Positions 11,124 to 20,791 of a stretch of 27,310 nt of DNA are shown in pieces. The DNA is from Physocladia obscura. Lineage: Eukaryota > Chytridiomycota > Chytridiomycetes > Chytridiales > Chytriomycetaceae. Made by a program: the position numbers and the translations under genes. The DNA lies in NCBI GenBank assembly GCA_027596945.1, contig JADGJH010000163.1, forward strand, positions 1 to 27,310. The letters run 5' to 3'. Each line of letters opens with the position of its first letter. Position 1 is the stretch's first letter. The notes beneath the pieces were generated by a model that saw only the letters and a list, made by a program, of their open reading frames with translations, was not told the origin of the DNA and did no database searches.

Positions 11124-11303
11124 ATGACATCTCTCTCTTACTACTCTTCAGTTCAGATTGTTTGCCATAATTTTAAGTTCATGATTTTTGATCGTCTGAA
11201 TCAAGCAATTATTTCCATCGAAAGAGCAAAAAAAGACATTTGGAATTTGCCCTTACGATTCCAAAATCTGGATGAACAAGGAGATGATGCATCCTTGATG
11301 TAA
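11124..11303 (+). CDS. Possible small protein, 59 aa, unknown
   Basis: An ATG with a good A-rich context (AAAACATGACA), after an in-frame stop just upstream, opens a 59-codon frame ending in TAA. The middle is likely helical and charged (MIFDRLNQAIISIERAKKDI, then WNLPLRFQNLDEQGDDASLM). Codon use and CpG content are like the host genes. No family is recognised, and it could equally be one exon of a larger gene. RNA evidence is needed for a firm call. Confidence 0.35.
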   Translation: MTSLSYYSSVQIVCHNFKFMIFDRLNQAIISIERAKKDIWNLPLRFQNLDEQGDDASLM

Positions 11304-11579
11304 TGAGCTACGAGTGAATGGTATTTCTGATGCAGTACATCATCTTTTTCGAATCAAAAAGCTAAATTGCTATTTAATAAGCGATTCCTATCTGCTAATC
11401 GCTAGAGTGTTAAAGTCTACATTACGACTTTTACTGTTTCAACATAAGAGGGCATGAGAACTAACATTTTCGGTCAAAAGAATAATAATTTTATTCAATA
11501 TAAAAGAAAATGTAATCCCTTCTCCGAATCTCATTCTCATACTTTGTTTGCATATCATCTTATATGTTATTTCTAGTAT

Positions 11580-11812
11580 TTAGAGACGAAGATGGAATGG
11601 TGATTTCTTCGAGGGATCAACTCCATTATGAAACCACTTAGTGAATAAAATCTTGTGGAGTTCACCGATCACATGGCACTCGTTAAAATATCGTGTGTCG
11701 CTGACTGCGTTTTCTGTCCAACTCTTGGCTAGTAAAAATCATTGAGGGTCCAAAAAGAATAGCAGCGGCTTTGACAAATAGCCTTCGTATTTTTAAGGCG
11801 TTTTCTTTTTAT
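11580..11812 (-). pseudogene. Protein-like fragment with a frame change, unknown
   Basis: Two overlapping minus-strand frames look like protein. The first (about 11812 to 11685) reads KENALKIRRLFVKAAAILFG then PSMIFTSQELDRKRSQ. The second (about 11745 to the TAA at 11580) reads AKSWTENAVSDTRYFNECHV then IGELHKILFTKWFHNGVDPS. Either a frameshift near 11735 joins them or they are exons with a splice I cannot place; TTTTTACTAG at about 11731-11740 would serve as an acceptor. No start codon and no known domain. Confidence 0.3.
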
Positions 11813-12257
11813 GTCAAGGAAAACATAGAGAAAAAAAGATTTTTTTATTCTGCGAAAATTAAAATTGGCAAGATTTGATGTACAAATACCAAGTCGATTT
11901 CCCTTCATTTATTTGCTTTTAACTCCCAATATAAAACCAGAAATTAATATAAAATTGGAGCAATGCTTTAGAATCAAAAATTTCGTAAATTAAAACAAAA
12001 AAATAATTGTATTTCAAACGAAGTAAACAAAACAAAAAATATAAAACTATCCAAAAAATTTTCAAAAGCAACAAAAAAAAAAAAAGGTCCAGCAATTCAA
12101 GTAAGAAATTGTAGGTGTCGTATACGGAGAAGAGGGAAAATTAAAAAAATCAAATTTTTTTCGGAGACTAGGAGGACAAACTGCAAAACAAAGACACAGG
12201 AAAAGGAGTGCGACCGATTTTAAAAAGCCGAATATCCATCCAAAATAAACATGTAAA

Positions 12258-13594
12258 TTACTGTGTTTAAAAATGGTTACTAATTGCCCAATAAAGACAA
12301 AATGAAAAAAAAGATTTTATGTGATAATTTTTCGCTATTTTCTGGGATTTCACAACTAAAACGCTCGCTTTGTTTCAATTATGATGTTTTTTTTGCGCTC
12401 ATTCCACTTTTCACCAATAACATACCAAAAGCAAGCATTTATCACTCTTTTCCTTCCCAGAGCTCCTTGTCTTTTTCGGAGGCCCAAATACGGCTCTAAT
12501 AGCCTCATCAAAAACATTTTTGAGACCCTTTTGAGTTAGCGCGGAGCATTCAAGATACTTGACAGCTCCGATTTCTTTGGCGCATTGGGATCCTTGTTGG
12601 TAAACTATTGGGCCCATGCGGTGCTGGGCAAGACGGGCGAGAACTTCACGGTCGTCTCTCAAATCAAGCTTTGTGCCGACAAGTATAATTGGCGAGTGTG
12701 GTTCATGGTGACTGACTTCCGGGAACCACTGTTTTTATTCACGTTATTGCAGATGGAAATATTAAAAATAATCGATTTTGAAACCTTGGCTTTCACATTT
12801 TCAAAAGAAGACGGATTCACCAGCGAGAAGCAAACCAAAAACACGTCTGTTTGAGGATACGACAGTGGACGGAGACGATCGTAATCTTCTTGGCCCGCAG
12901 TATCCCACAACACGAGATTGATTCTTCTGTGATCGACTTCTACAATCGCCGAGTAATTATCGAAACTCAAAAAGGGAGAGAATAAAGTCAGCAATCAACC
13001 ATCAGGAAGAAATTTTTTTAAATTCCAATTTGTGAAATTTTATATTTCTTTGGTGGCATGTTTAGTGCGAGAGCGACTACTTACACAGTAGGAATGTATT
13101 CTGACGGGAAAGTATTAGTGGCGTAGCTGATAAGCACTGTGAAACAAAGATCAAAGATGCAGATCAGTTAGAAAGCCATTTTTAGTTCGAGATTTGCAAG
13201 AACAACTCACAACAAGTCTTTCCAACGGCACTGTGGACATGGCGGAACAAACAGTGAGACATTGTGCAGTTAGAAACAGGAAGCGTTGATGGTGGGACAG
13301 TGGGTGTGAGGAAACGTGACAAAAAACAAAAATAGGTATTGGGTGGAAAGGAAAGACCGAATACTGGCGCTAGGACTACAGATACGTATGAGCAAACAGC
13401 AAATAAAGCAATAACAAAGACCGATCGGTGGCAGATTGATTTCTGATAGCGCGAGAAAGGTAGGACTCAACCCATTTGAGCCCTCATACATTCGCCTATT
13501 CGCTACTTCGCTGTCCCGTTATTTGTGTGGCATTGATACTGATAGCAATGCTTGCTTACCCATCGCCAACCACAACACACTTAATGGCTTGCAT
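12258..13594 (-). CDS. Rac-family small GTPase, divergent tandem copy
   Basis: A Rho-family GTP switch that would act at the membrane on actin and polarity. Exons are 13594-13560, 13230-13211, 13136-13085, 12965-12785 and 12728-12426, plus a stop-codon exon; 197 residues before the stop. It carries the P-loop GDGAVGKT (split by intron 1), switch [28 protein letters not shown] (switch II), GTKLDL (G4) and SALT (G5). [10 protein letters not shown] and the NYSA region point to Rac, not Cdc42. It is less conserved than its neighbour: AIVEVDHRR replaces the usual NVMVDGK after switch I. The coding part ends ...KSDKCLLL, a geranylgeranylation CaaX box, immediately followed by a GTATGT donor. Acceptors at 12261 (CACAG/TAA) or 12280 (ATTAG/TAA) restore CLLL-stop. 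A nearer one at 12356 (TTTAG/TTGTGA, 70-nt intron) would give CLLLL-stop and destroy the CaaX. Intron 1 is long (329 nt). Confidence 0.92.
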
Positions 13595-14907
13595 TTTCCG
13601 TAGTTCCTGTTTTCCTACAACAAATTTTTGCCACTGATGATTTGTCTAAGATGAAACGCGGAACTAACATAAACAGAAAATGGTTGCTTGGATGTTTAAT
13701 TGGAGTCGCGCGTGTTGGAAACCTCTGCCCTTTTCTTTCTGCATCACTCTTCTGTTTTCTCCACTGTAAATTTTCTTCAAATGTCACACGACCTTGTAAC
13801 TTGGTATTTTCTTAAAACCCTTCAAATCAATACAAAACATAATTATCTGCAAACACGTAATCACATTAAATTGAACAACTGTTTTTTCAAAGCATTTGTT
13901 TGACACGTCAGATATCAATGGTTTTTTCATGCAGCCAACTCGATTATTTAATTTTCAATAAAAAAGTCTTAAATCAATAATAAGGCCTTTGAAAGTACCG
14001 AAATAAAAATGATGGTTTTCATTTGGCAAGATAATTGCTTTACGAAGGAATAAACAAAAAAACGACTGCTTCAACACGGTTTGAGTGTCTGCAATTCCGA
14101 TACGGTAAAGGTTATGCAAGAAAATACAAACTCATCCTCCCCTAATAATATATCTATAGCTAGAATAGAACGCCAAAAATTGTGAGAGAATCTTTCTTCG
14201 AAGATTTAATATCGGCTTGTTGTAATCGAAACCGTTTCTTGCAGCGAATGGCTTCAAACGCAACATTGTCATACGTAATTGATGTGCATTGGATATACCT
14301 CGCTCATAATGTATTTTGCGTTCGTTAACAACGAAAGTGAGTGCCGACATCCGATTCAATCGGTGAAAAATTCATGCAGTCCTCCGTCCCCGCAAAAAAA
14401 CTCATGAGAATTGGGTCAATGCAATTGGAATGAAATCATTTAAAAATAATAATGTAAAAAATACATTATACAAACGAGTAAAATAAGCAAAAGCAAAGAA
14501 CCAACATATGGTTTTTCACTGCTTTACATTACATTTTACACAAATCGTGTCAGAGGAAAAATGCGGAGCAAACACATACACATTACTTCAACCAAAAAAA
14601 AAAGAAAAAAAAGAGCGAGAAGACCGAAATAAAAAACAACAAAAGCAAGGTTGAACAAAATAACAGAAACTGGAAGGATCAAAACATCAAAACACAAAAA
14701 AAAAATCCCACCATATTTCAAGAAAATATAAAAGAAATATAGAAAAAATGGAGACAAAATCTTTTTTCAGCATTGATAACATGTCTTTTTTTTGTTTGGT
14801 TTTTGTTTTTATAATTTTTTTCCTTGTTTTTTCTTGTTCTTTCAGATAGTGTGTGAATAATACCAAAAATCCGTCTTTTAGATGCACAGTCCAGTGAACT
14901 TCACTTA
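13595..14907. other. Region between the two Rac genes
   Basis: The region should contain the promoter of the downstream Rac gene (13594 and lower) and the 3' region of the upstream one. Apart from the short frame at 14132-14350 nothing coding is supported. Much of 14580-14880 is A-rich low-complexity sequence on the plus strand. CpG content is normal up to about 14350. Confidence 0.4.
14132..14350 (-). CDS. Possible small ORF, 72 aa, unknown
   Basis: From an ATG at 14350 to a TGA at 14134-14132, 72 codons read like protein (MSALTFVVNERKIHYERG, then LRMTMLRLKPFAARNGFDYN) with a basic, slightly hydrophobic end (FLAFYSSYRYIIRGG). CpG is frequent, as in host genes. No domain or relative is recognised. 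It lies between the two Rac genes on the same strand and may be an independent small gene, an exon or chance. Confidence 0.3.
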   Translation of the reverse strand: MSALTFVVNERKIHYERGISNAHQLRMTMLRLKPFAARNGFDYNKPILNLRRKILSQFLAFYSSYRYIIRGG

Positions 14908-16251
14908 TTACTAAAAAGAAAAAAGAAAAAGTTAGAAAAAAAACAATAAGTAAGAAAGAAAAAGAAAAAAGACAAACCAAAAGCAAGCACACTCCTTCCT
15001 TTCCCCTTGTCTTCTTCGGAGGCGGGGCAAAAACAGCCCTGATAGCGTCATCAAACACATTCTTCAATCCCTTCTGTGTCAACGCCGAACATTCTAAATA
15101 CTTCACGGCTCCAATCTCTTTGGCGCACTGCATGCCTTGTTGGAATGAAATCGGGGCCATGCGACGGTCACGCAAACGTTCAAGCGTTTCGCGGTCCTCG
15201 CGCAAATCAAGTTTTGTTCCGACAAGAATCATAGGCGTATTTGGTGCGTGATGGCTAATTTCGGGAAACCACTGTTTTTTTTCGTGAAAAAAATTTTCGT
15301 TAGGTTGGAGAATTAAAAAAATATAAAAAGGATTTTGATTTTGCTTACTTTTGCTTTGACGTTCTCGTATGAAGATGGATTGACAAGCGAGAAGCAGACG
15401 AGGAACACATCTGTTTGTGGATACGACAGGGGACGAAGCCGGTCATAATCTTCTTGGCCGGCAGTATCCCAAAGTCCAAGATTGATTGGCTTTCCATCAA
15501 CCATCACATTCGCAGAGTAGTTATCGAAGCTATTTTTGATATTTTTTATTGTTGGACCAACAAACCAGAAATTAGGATTGCATCGGATAGACACAGGCTT
15601 TCGCAATTCTTTTTTTTTTTTTTTTTTTTAAGGGGGGGGGGGGGGGGATAATTTAAAAATAAACGTACACAGTGGGAATGTATTCGCCGGGGAACGCATT
15701 TGTCGTGTAACTGATCAATACTGGTTGTTTGGGATGTGAGCAGTTTATGCAAATTGGGAGCAAAAAAAAAGTGGTTTGGACAAAACTCACAACAAGTCTT
15801 TCCGACAGCACTAGGTAACGACAAACGGTGAAGATAACACACAATAATGTGTGCAGTGTGCGAAAACGTCATGTGGACACATAAAATTTAAATAATAAAA
15901 AAAGGATTACATTAATGGGCACATTGAAGGGATATTGGGTCACAAGCGTTTGTCACAACGTCCGTCAGAAGACAATTATTGTCTTGCGCGAAGCTTTCCC
16001 ACAGATAGTCTGCAAGTTTCATTTTTCGGGGCGGATCTCCCAGCCATTGTGCGATATGCGACAGGCTTTTAAATCCCGTTTTTCCTCAACCCCAAATAGA
16101 ATAGATCCGCCTTATTTCCGCGCCGCCACCGTCTGAATCAAAAAACATCCTGTTCCGAAGAAAAGCCAAATTTCGCTGCTTGTCCGTTCTTTCTTCTTGT
16201 GATGATGACTACTCACCCATCACCAACAACGACACACTTGATTGCTTGCAT
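14908..16251 (-). CDS. RAC1: Rac-family small GTPase (Rac1-like)
   Basis: A 194-residue Rac GTPase from exons 16251-16217, 15810-15791, 15720-15669, 15529-15349, 15271-14978 and a final exon starting with TAA at 14910-14908. Introns are 406, 70, 139, 77 and 67 nt. It shows [20 protein letters not shown] (P-loop), [20 protein letters not shown] (switch I, Rac type), [20 protein letters not shown] (switch II), [32 protein letters not shown] and a basic tail [16 protein letters not shown]. The CaaX box CLLL predicts geranylgeranylation. The five intron positions and phases are identical to the downstream copy, so the pair arose by tandem duplication; this copy keeps the more canonical sequence. 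The last intron (14911-14977) separates the CaaX codons from the stop. It has no in-frame stop, so retention would extend the protein by about 96 residues starting with a Phe/Leu-rich hydrophobic run. Confidence 0.95.
15610..15647. repeat. T20-AA-G16 homopolymer tract
   Basis: Twenty T (15610-15629), two A and sixteen G (15632-15647) follow one another inside the third intron of the upstream Rac gene. In the sense of the gene this is C16-TT-A20. It is the only long G or C run in an AT-rich window. Its length may be unstable in the genome or inexact in the assembly. Confidence 0.85.
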
Positions 16252-17220
16252 CGTGCAAAAAATAATACACTTCTGTCGAAAATTTTTCACACCAACAGAA
16301 AAACACTTTCATTTCTTCGAGAAGAAAGGTCGATTGGGAAAAAAAATTATTACTTTGTTATTCAATCCAAAAATATCTTCTTTTTTACGGGGCGAGGACT
16401 CTTTTTTTTCATCTTGCGTTCATATTTTCGAAACATTTAATTAAATATACGCGTGCCTTGAGAAACGAACTTTCAAAGTTCAGCAAAACAATTTCTTTTT
16501 TCTTTTTTCTTTTTTCTTTTTTTCCCAAGTATCGGGACCTACAAAATAATAATTTTACAAAAAAAAAAATATCTAAGTCGATTGCTTGGGTATTTCTGTT
16601 GTTTGTTTTCGAATTCAATCCAAATTTTTTTCTTTTTTATAAGTCACTGATACCATATCACTTGAGTTCATGTAATTACTGAATATCCCGTTTCGGCGCA
16701 TTCCAATGAAAACCCTCTCCACCCTTGTGTTATCGTAAATAACGACAACTCAGCCACAAAAATGGGCAATATTTTCATTTGATGTTTCTCAGCGCCACTC
16801 TCATTTACTTAAAGTATGAAAGCAAAAAACAAAAAAAAAAGATCGACCTTCAACTAGTTTTCTGACACTTCGAACTTTTTCAAATTCCTTTGCCTTTTCG
16901 TCGATGAAATTGCAGCCATGAGAACAAACTAGATGTTCGTATTAAATGTGTTGCGGGTTGAGGTAATATCCCATTACATAAATGAATGGGACTGATTAGT
17001 GCATAACACAATCTCAAGTTAGAAACATCACATGAACAATTAACTCAAAAATACCATCTGTCTTATGGATGTTTAGTTTATGCTTGGATTCAGAAGAAAA
17101 ATCTCGAAGTTGGAAAAATAAGTGCTTGTTGTAAATGGGAAACAACAAGAAAACCAAAATCTACTTGATGGAATTCTAATAAAATTATAATGGGTGCAAT
17201 ATTGTATAGTACAGAATGTA
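16252..17220. other. Upstream region of Rac1-like gene and transposon border
   Basis: Up to about 16960 the sequence has normal CpG and should hold the Rac1-like promoter, with a T/C-rich tract at 16493-16523. From about 16970 CpG becomes rare and the sequence merges into the copia relic. No gene is supported; the overlapping open frames at 16180-16690 are low-complexity. Confidence 0.4.
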
Positions 17221-17224
17221 TTCA

Positions 17225-17990
17225 TGGACAATAGACATCAAAGGTGCATATTTAGAAACTAATATTGACAAAGAAATCTGGCCGTGTCTGCCTCCTGGCA
17301 TGATAATTCTACTGGATCACAAAGGGAAATTTCTCACATAACTGAATGCAATCTACAGAGCTTATCAAGTTGTACTACTTTTTGAAGAATGGAGAGATGG
17401 CAAGCTAACTGAATACAGGCTTGAAAGAAAATAGAAGATAGAAAACTGCTAGTGTCATTCTTCTGACAATGAAAAAGTTGCTTTTGATGATCAAGCATTG
17501 GAACAAAAGTTTATTGACTGGTTTAGTAGTCAGGTTGAAATCAAAATTAATGAAGCAAGTACTTGGATGTTCCTTGGTGTTTGTGGGCAGTATAGTGCCA
17601 GAATTGTATTATTGGGACAGTTTTCAATTTGTATATGGAAGAGAAGATCAATAAAGATGGGACACTATGATGTTTGCACACTCTGTGGTTAACTGGAACA
17701 GATGAAAGAGAATGCAATTGAATTGGGCCACAGTCAGCAAATGATACTGAAATTCTACAAATTTCAAAATATGTTGCTCATTTGTTATATTGATTGTGAA
17801 TATTGACCAATCAATAGTACTCTGCGTCAAAAATTCTCAACAAAGGTGTAACACAAAAACACTGTTTTTAAAATCTAGTGACTGCAATTGTAAGATTTGT
17901 GCATGGGCCGATTTGAGCGGGCATTTTATGGACAATCTAGACATGGTTGCAAATCAAGATGAAGAAGATGGAAGTGCACAGTTATTTACA
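17225..17990 (+). mobile_element. Ty1/copia retrotransposon pol relic
   Basis: Plus-strand frames carry the copia reverse transcriptase block WTIDIKGAYLETNIDKEIW (17225-17281; the Asp at 17234-17236 is the first catalytic residue), CLPPGMI and, after a stop, LNAIYRAYQ, matching the usual LKALYGLKQ. After a deletion that removed the YVDD motif there follows FDDQALEQKFIDWFSSQVEI and KINEASTWMFLGV, the post-RT segment (normally ...FLGMxI...). ICAWADLSGHF near 17900 may be the start of the RNase H (YxDADWAG). Several stops and frame changes make it non-functional. No long terminal repeats were found. Confidence 0.75.
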
Positions 17991-18202
17991 ACGCTATGAG
18001 AATAAAATTATTTTACAAGTCGGTATCTGAAGGAAATTTTTTTTTATATTGTCAGACATTTTAAGTTTCAGGAGATGCTAGAAGATGCAATTGCTTGATC
18101 AATATCTTGGAAGCGTTGTATACAATGAATCACAGGTTGAGAAAACGGCATGAACCGTTGGGACCCGTTGTTTTTACGAAATTACTTTCCCAAAATTGGC
18201 AG

Positions 18203-18210
18203 TATAAAAA
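18203..18210 (+). promoter_or_regulatory. TATA-like box before the homeodomain gene
   Basis: TATAAAAA lies 43-50 bases before the ATG of the homeodomain gene and is followed by an A-rich leader that runs into the start codon. In an AT-rich genome such a match is weak evidence by itself; its placement right before the gene is the only support. Confidence 0.3.
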
Positions 18211-18252
18211 AATCAAAAAAATAACAAAAAAAACAAAAAAAACAAAAAAAAA

Positions 18253-18957
18253 ATGTCTACAGAAATCAAGATTCAAGATATTTCCCGTATCCTAGACGTA
18301 ACTAGTAGTAGATTCGGAGAGCCATTTGAAAAATATTCAAGCCCCACCATGAAAGGATTGACAAATTTTCTTGAGATTTACAAGAACACACGTATTCAGA
18401 TTGCGGAAAATGTTATCAACCATTGGAACAAAAGCATTGCGCTCTACGGAGATGGAGGTGTTGGAGCGCTTGGAGATTTGCTCGATCCAAACTATTTTTG
18501 TTGGTTTTTTATTTTTATTTTTAATTTTTATTCTATTTAAATTGTATAAATATTATAGCGCAAGGTGCAGCCCATGCTGAATATGTCGCGAAAATCCATA
18601 AACTCCACTTGGAGAGTCTGATTCAGACATTGACTCTTTTTGAATATAAGGCTGTTCTTATTGTTCGATACCATGCTAGTTTGATTGCGCGCGTAAATCA
18701 GCAAGTAGTCGTTCTCAAAGACGAAAAGGCTTCAAATGAGAGGTAACCCATTATTTTTTATCTTCTTTGTTTAATTAATTTTGTCTTATACCTCCAGACA
18801 TGCACCGTTCATTACTCGAACACTTGAGGCCAGTTTTGCCAATGAGCAGTATGTCAGTCGTGCAGAACGGGACAGACTGAGAAGTGTAACCGGGCTCACG
18901 CCGGTGCAAATCATGATCTGGTTCACCAACAAACGTAGAAGAGGGGTACGGAACTGA
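18253..18957 (+). CDS. Homeodomain transcription factor, MATa1/HD2-like
   Basis: Exons 18253-18499, 18559-18742 and 18798-18957 join in frame (introns 59 and 55 nt) to a 196-residue protein. The homeodomain occupies the extreme C-terminus (about 138-196). Helix 1 has Leu153 and Phe157 (homeodomain positions 16 and 20), followed by QYVSRAERDRLRSVTGLTP. Helix 3 is VQIMIWFTNKRRRG, with the invariant Trp48, Phe49, Asn51 and Arg53. Spacing is the normal 60-residue type with no three-residue TALE loop. Helix 3 resembles yeast MATa1 (GITPLQVRVWFINKRMR, from memory), and as in MATa1 the protein ends with the homeodomain. The N-terminal 135 residues are helical without a known domain. It could be a mating-type-like HD2 factor or another fungal homeobox gene; no HD1 partner or usual mating-locus neighbour is visible. 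The first donor (GTTGGT) is weak but frame-preserving. Confidence 0.85.
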
Positions 18958-20027
18958 ATGAGAGAGCTTCATATATTGTGACGAAAAAATAAAGATCCAA
19001 AATATCATCTGATTCATTATTTCAATAATCATTGATGCTAACATTACAATTAAAAAGTGGTTGGAGACGAAACTCACTACCAACACCAACTTCAACTGAA
19101 TGAATACTACTGTGATTGCGCCCATAGTTTTTTTTGTGGGTGAGTAAATGTTGGTGGTGGTTTGCGAAGCCATTTTTGTATTTTGTTTCACAAAATGTGA
19201 AAGGAAATTGTTCAGTCTCCTGTTTCTTGGGCTAAAAAGCATACAGATTGACACTTTTTAGCACAAAAAACATTTTCTACATAATACCCCCAAAAATTCC
19301 AGTACCAACTGCTGTCACTGCCACCTCCCCCAGCAAACAAATATATGTGAAACTGAAGGAACTCTTTAGTTGTACCACAGCAGCACAGTGAAATGCAATT
19401 ATCTCATGGCTTGAGGAATTAGACAACTTCAAACTAATAACAGGATCTGTTGCCTTCAAAATTCATTGCTGGTATGAGGTTGAAGAGAACAGATGTGTAC
19501 AAGTCCCTTTCAGAGCACATGAATAAACAAATAAGCACTGGTTGGACCTCCGAACCATATTTCAAGACATACAAACAAACCAAAGCTGCTTCTGAAACAA
19601 TTGAATTTGGAGTGACAGAAGAAGCATATGAGTAAAAGTATACGGCCATGTGGATAGAACACAGCCAGGGAACCAGGGTAATGGATGATGAGTCAACTCT
19701 AGATGCATGCATTGACAGTGCAACCTGATTGTGAAGAGAAGGGTTCTTGTTGCTGGTGGTGCCAGAACAAGGACTTGCTATTGTAATTGGAAAAATGAGA
19801 AAACATTGTTGTGTGTGTATTTATTAACCATACTTACCTGTTTCTGTTTTTCTATCTATTATATTTATCTCCAAAGCATGAAAGACACTACCTGGCTATT
19901 CTTGGGACCTAGCCAGGGTTCAGAAATTTCCTGACTTTATTCTTGACTGATTCCCATTGCTTTGCCATGGTGAGTTTCAATTAGTTGATGCAGATGTTGT
20001 TGAGCAAGTTTACTGGCTCTCCACTGC
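18958..20027. other. CpG-poor region, probable mobile-element debris
   Basis: No gene is supported. A plus-strand open stretch around 19310-19500 (VKLKELFSCTTAAQ, ISWLEELDNFKLITGS) looks like a fragment of protein but stops break it. I could not assign it to a family; a retroelement gag is possible. After 19645 CpG is almost absent, which continues into the following elements. Confidence 0.35.
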
Positions 20028-20750
20028 TTACCAACCTTGGATTGATGAACTAGCTTTGAGCTGTAGAGCCAGCTTTATGCTGAAGACCATCAAGCTTTGC
20101 TTGATGATCTTGCAGCTGCAATGAATGAGGACAGGAAGAACCCAATAATCCACATCATACAAAACTCTGTCTGTGCTATCAACAATCCCAACAAAGCCTT
20201 TCAGCCCATACAACTTGTTTATTTCCTTTGACAAAGCATGTTTTGCAGCTTGAGGCAGCAATGGCACATATTGTGACTTCAATGACAAGATTGCTGCGAT
20301 AACCTAAAAACAGAATAGAATCAATGTTCTGACACCAATTCCCTGCAAAGAACTAACTTTAATGACAGCCACTCCTGTTCCATTATTAACAATCTGTTCT
20401 AACATAGTTGCTACTTGTACCCATAAAGGCCATTTGTGGATTGTGGTTGTTCTGAAAAACTGGATGATTGGCAATAACTGCAACAAATAATTTAAACAAT
20501 TGAATGGCCATTCAAATAACCTGCTTGAATTCCTTTGGCAGTAGATCTGGTAGCAAATTTCAGCATGTGATTTGTTTTGGGATAGAGTTTTAAGGAGTGA
20601 TATGTTGTCTTGATCAAATGGCAGATGTCAATGTGGCAATACCAAACTGGAAGTCTTCCAACAGCCTCCAATCAGGTATGCTGTCCTCATAGAGGGATTT
20701 CAATAGTGCAGTCTGCTGCAAACTTGTTGCAAATGTTTTGAGGACTTGCT
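20028..20750 (-). mobile_element. PIF/Harbinger-type DDE transposase relic
   Basis: On the minus strand the frames read WVQVATMLEQIVNNGTGVAV, then SSLQGIGV, VIAAILSLKSQYVPLLPQAA, HALSKEINKLYGLKGFVGIV and DSTDRVLYD. This is the layout of Harbinger transposases (DDE_Tnp_4): the HTH-like xxNGxxxxxxxxxxGVxxxTV part, the xxVIxAIxxLxxxYVxWP stretch, and GFxGxVGxxDGTDxxL with the first catalytic Asp. GTCAGA...TTTTTAG (about 20297-20327) may be a remaining intron, since removing it joins the frame. Upstream, to about 20750, out-of-frame pieces (YEDSIPDWRLLEDFQFGIAT) continue the N-terminus. Stops after the first catalytic block show the element is dead. Confidence 0.65.
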
Positions 20751-20791
20751 GCCATGGGCATATGTTTAATTTTTTCATTTTTTTCTCAAGG

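Larger units (their letters stand above)
10564..12257. other. Long intergenic region with two protein-like fragments
   Basis: This 1.7-kb stretch separates the NmrA-like gene from the first Rac gene. T- and A-rich tracts dominate (for example 10774-10788). CpG frequency is normal, unlike the transposon islands, so it looks like host sequence and not decayed mobile DNA. Only the frames at 11124-11303 and 11580-11812, listed separately, look protein-like. I saw no tRNA signature. Confidence 0.4.

Noticed and set aside
14536..14757. Minus-strand open frame rich in Phe and Leu
   Set aside because: It lies in an A-rich low-complexity stretch downstream of the Rac1-like stop codon; it is only the read-through tail that intron retention would translate.
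18775..19254. Minus-strand frame overlapping the homeodomain exon
   Set aside because: The plus strand encodes an unmistakable homeodomain in the overlap and the rest shows no domain.
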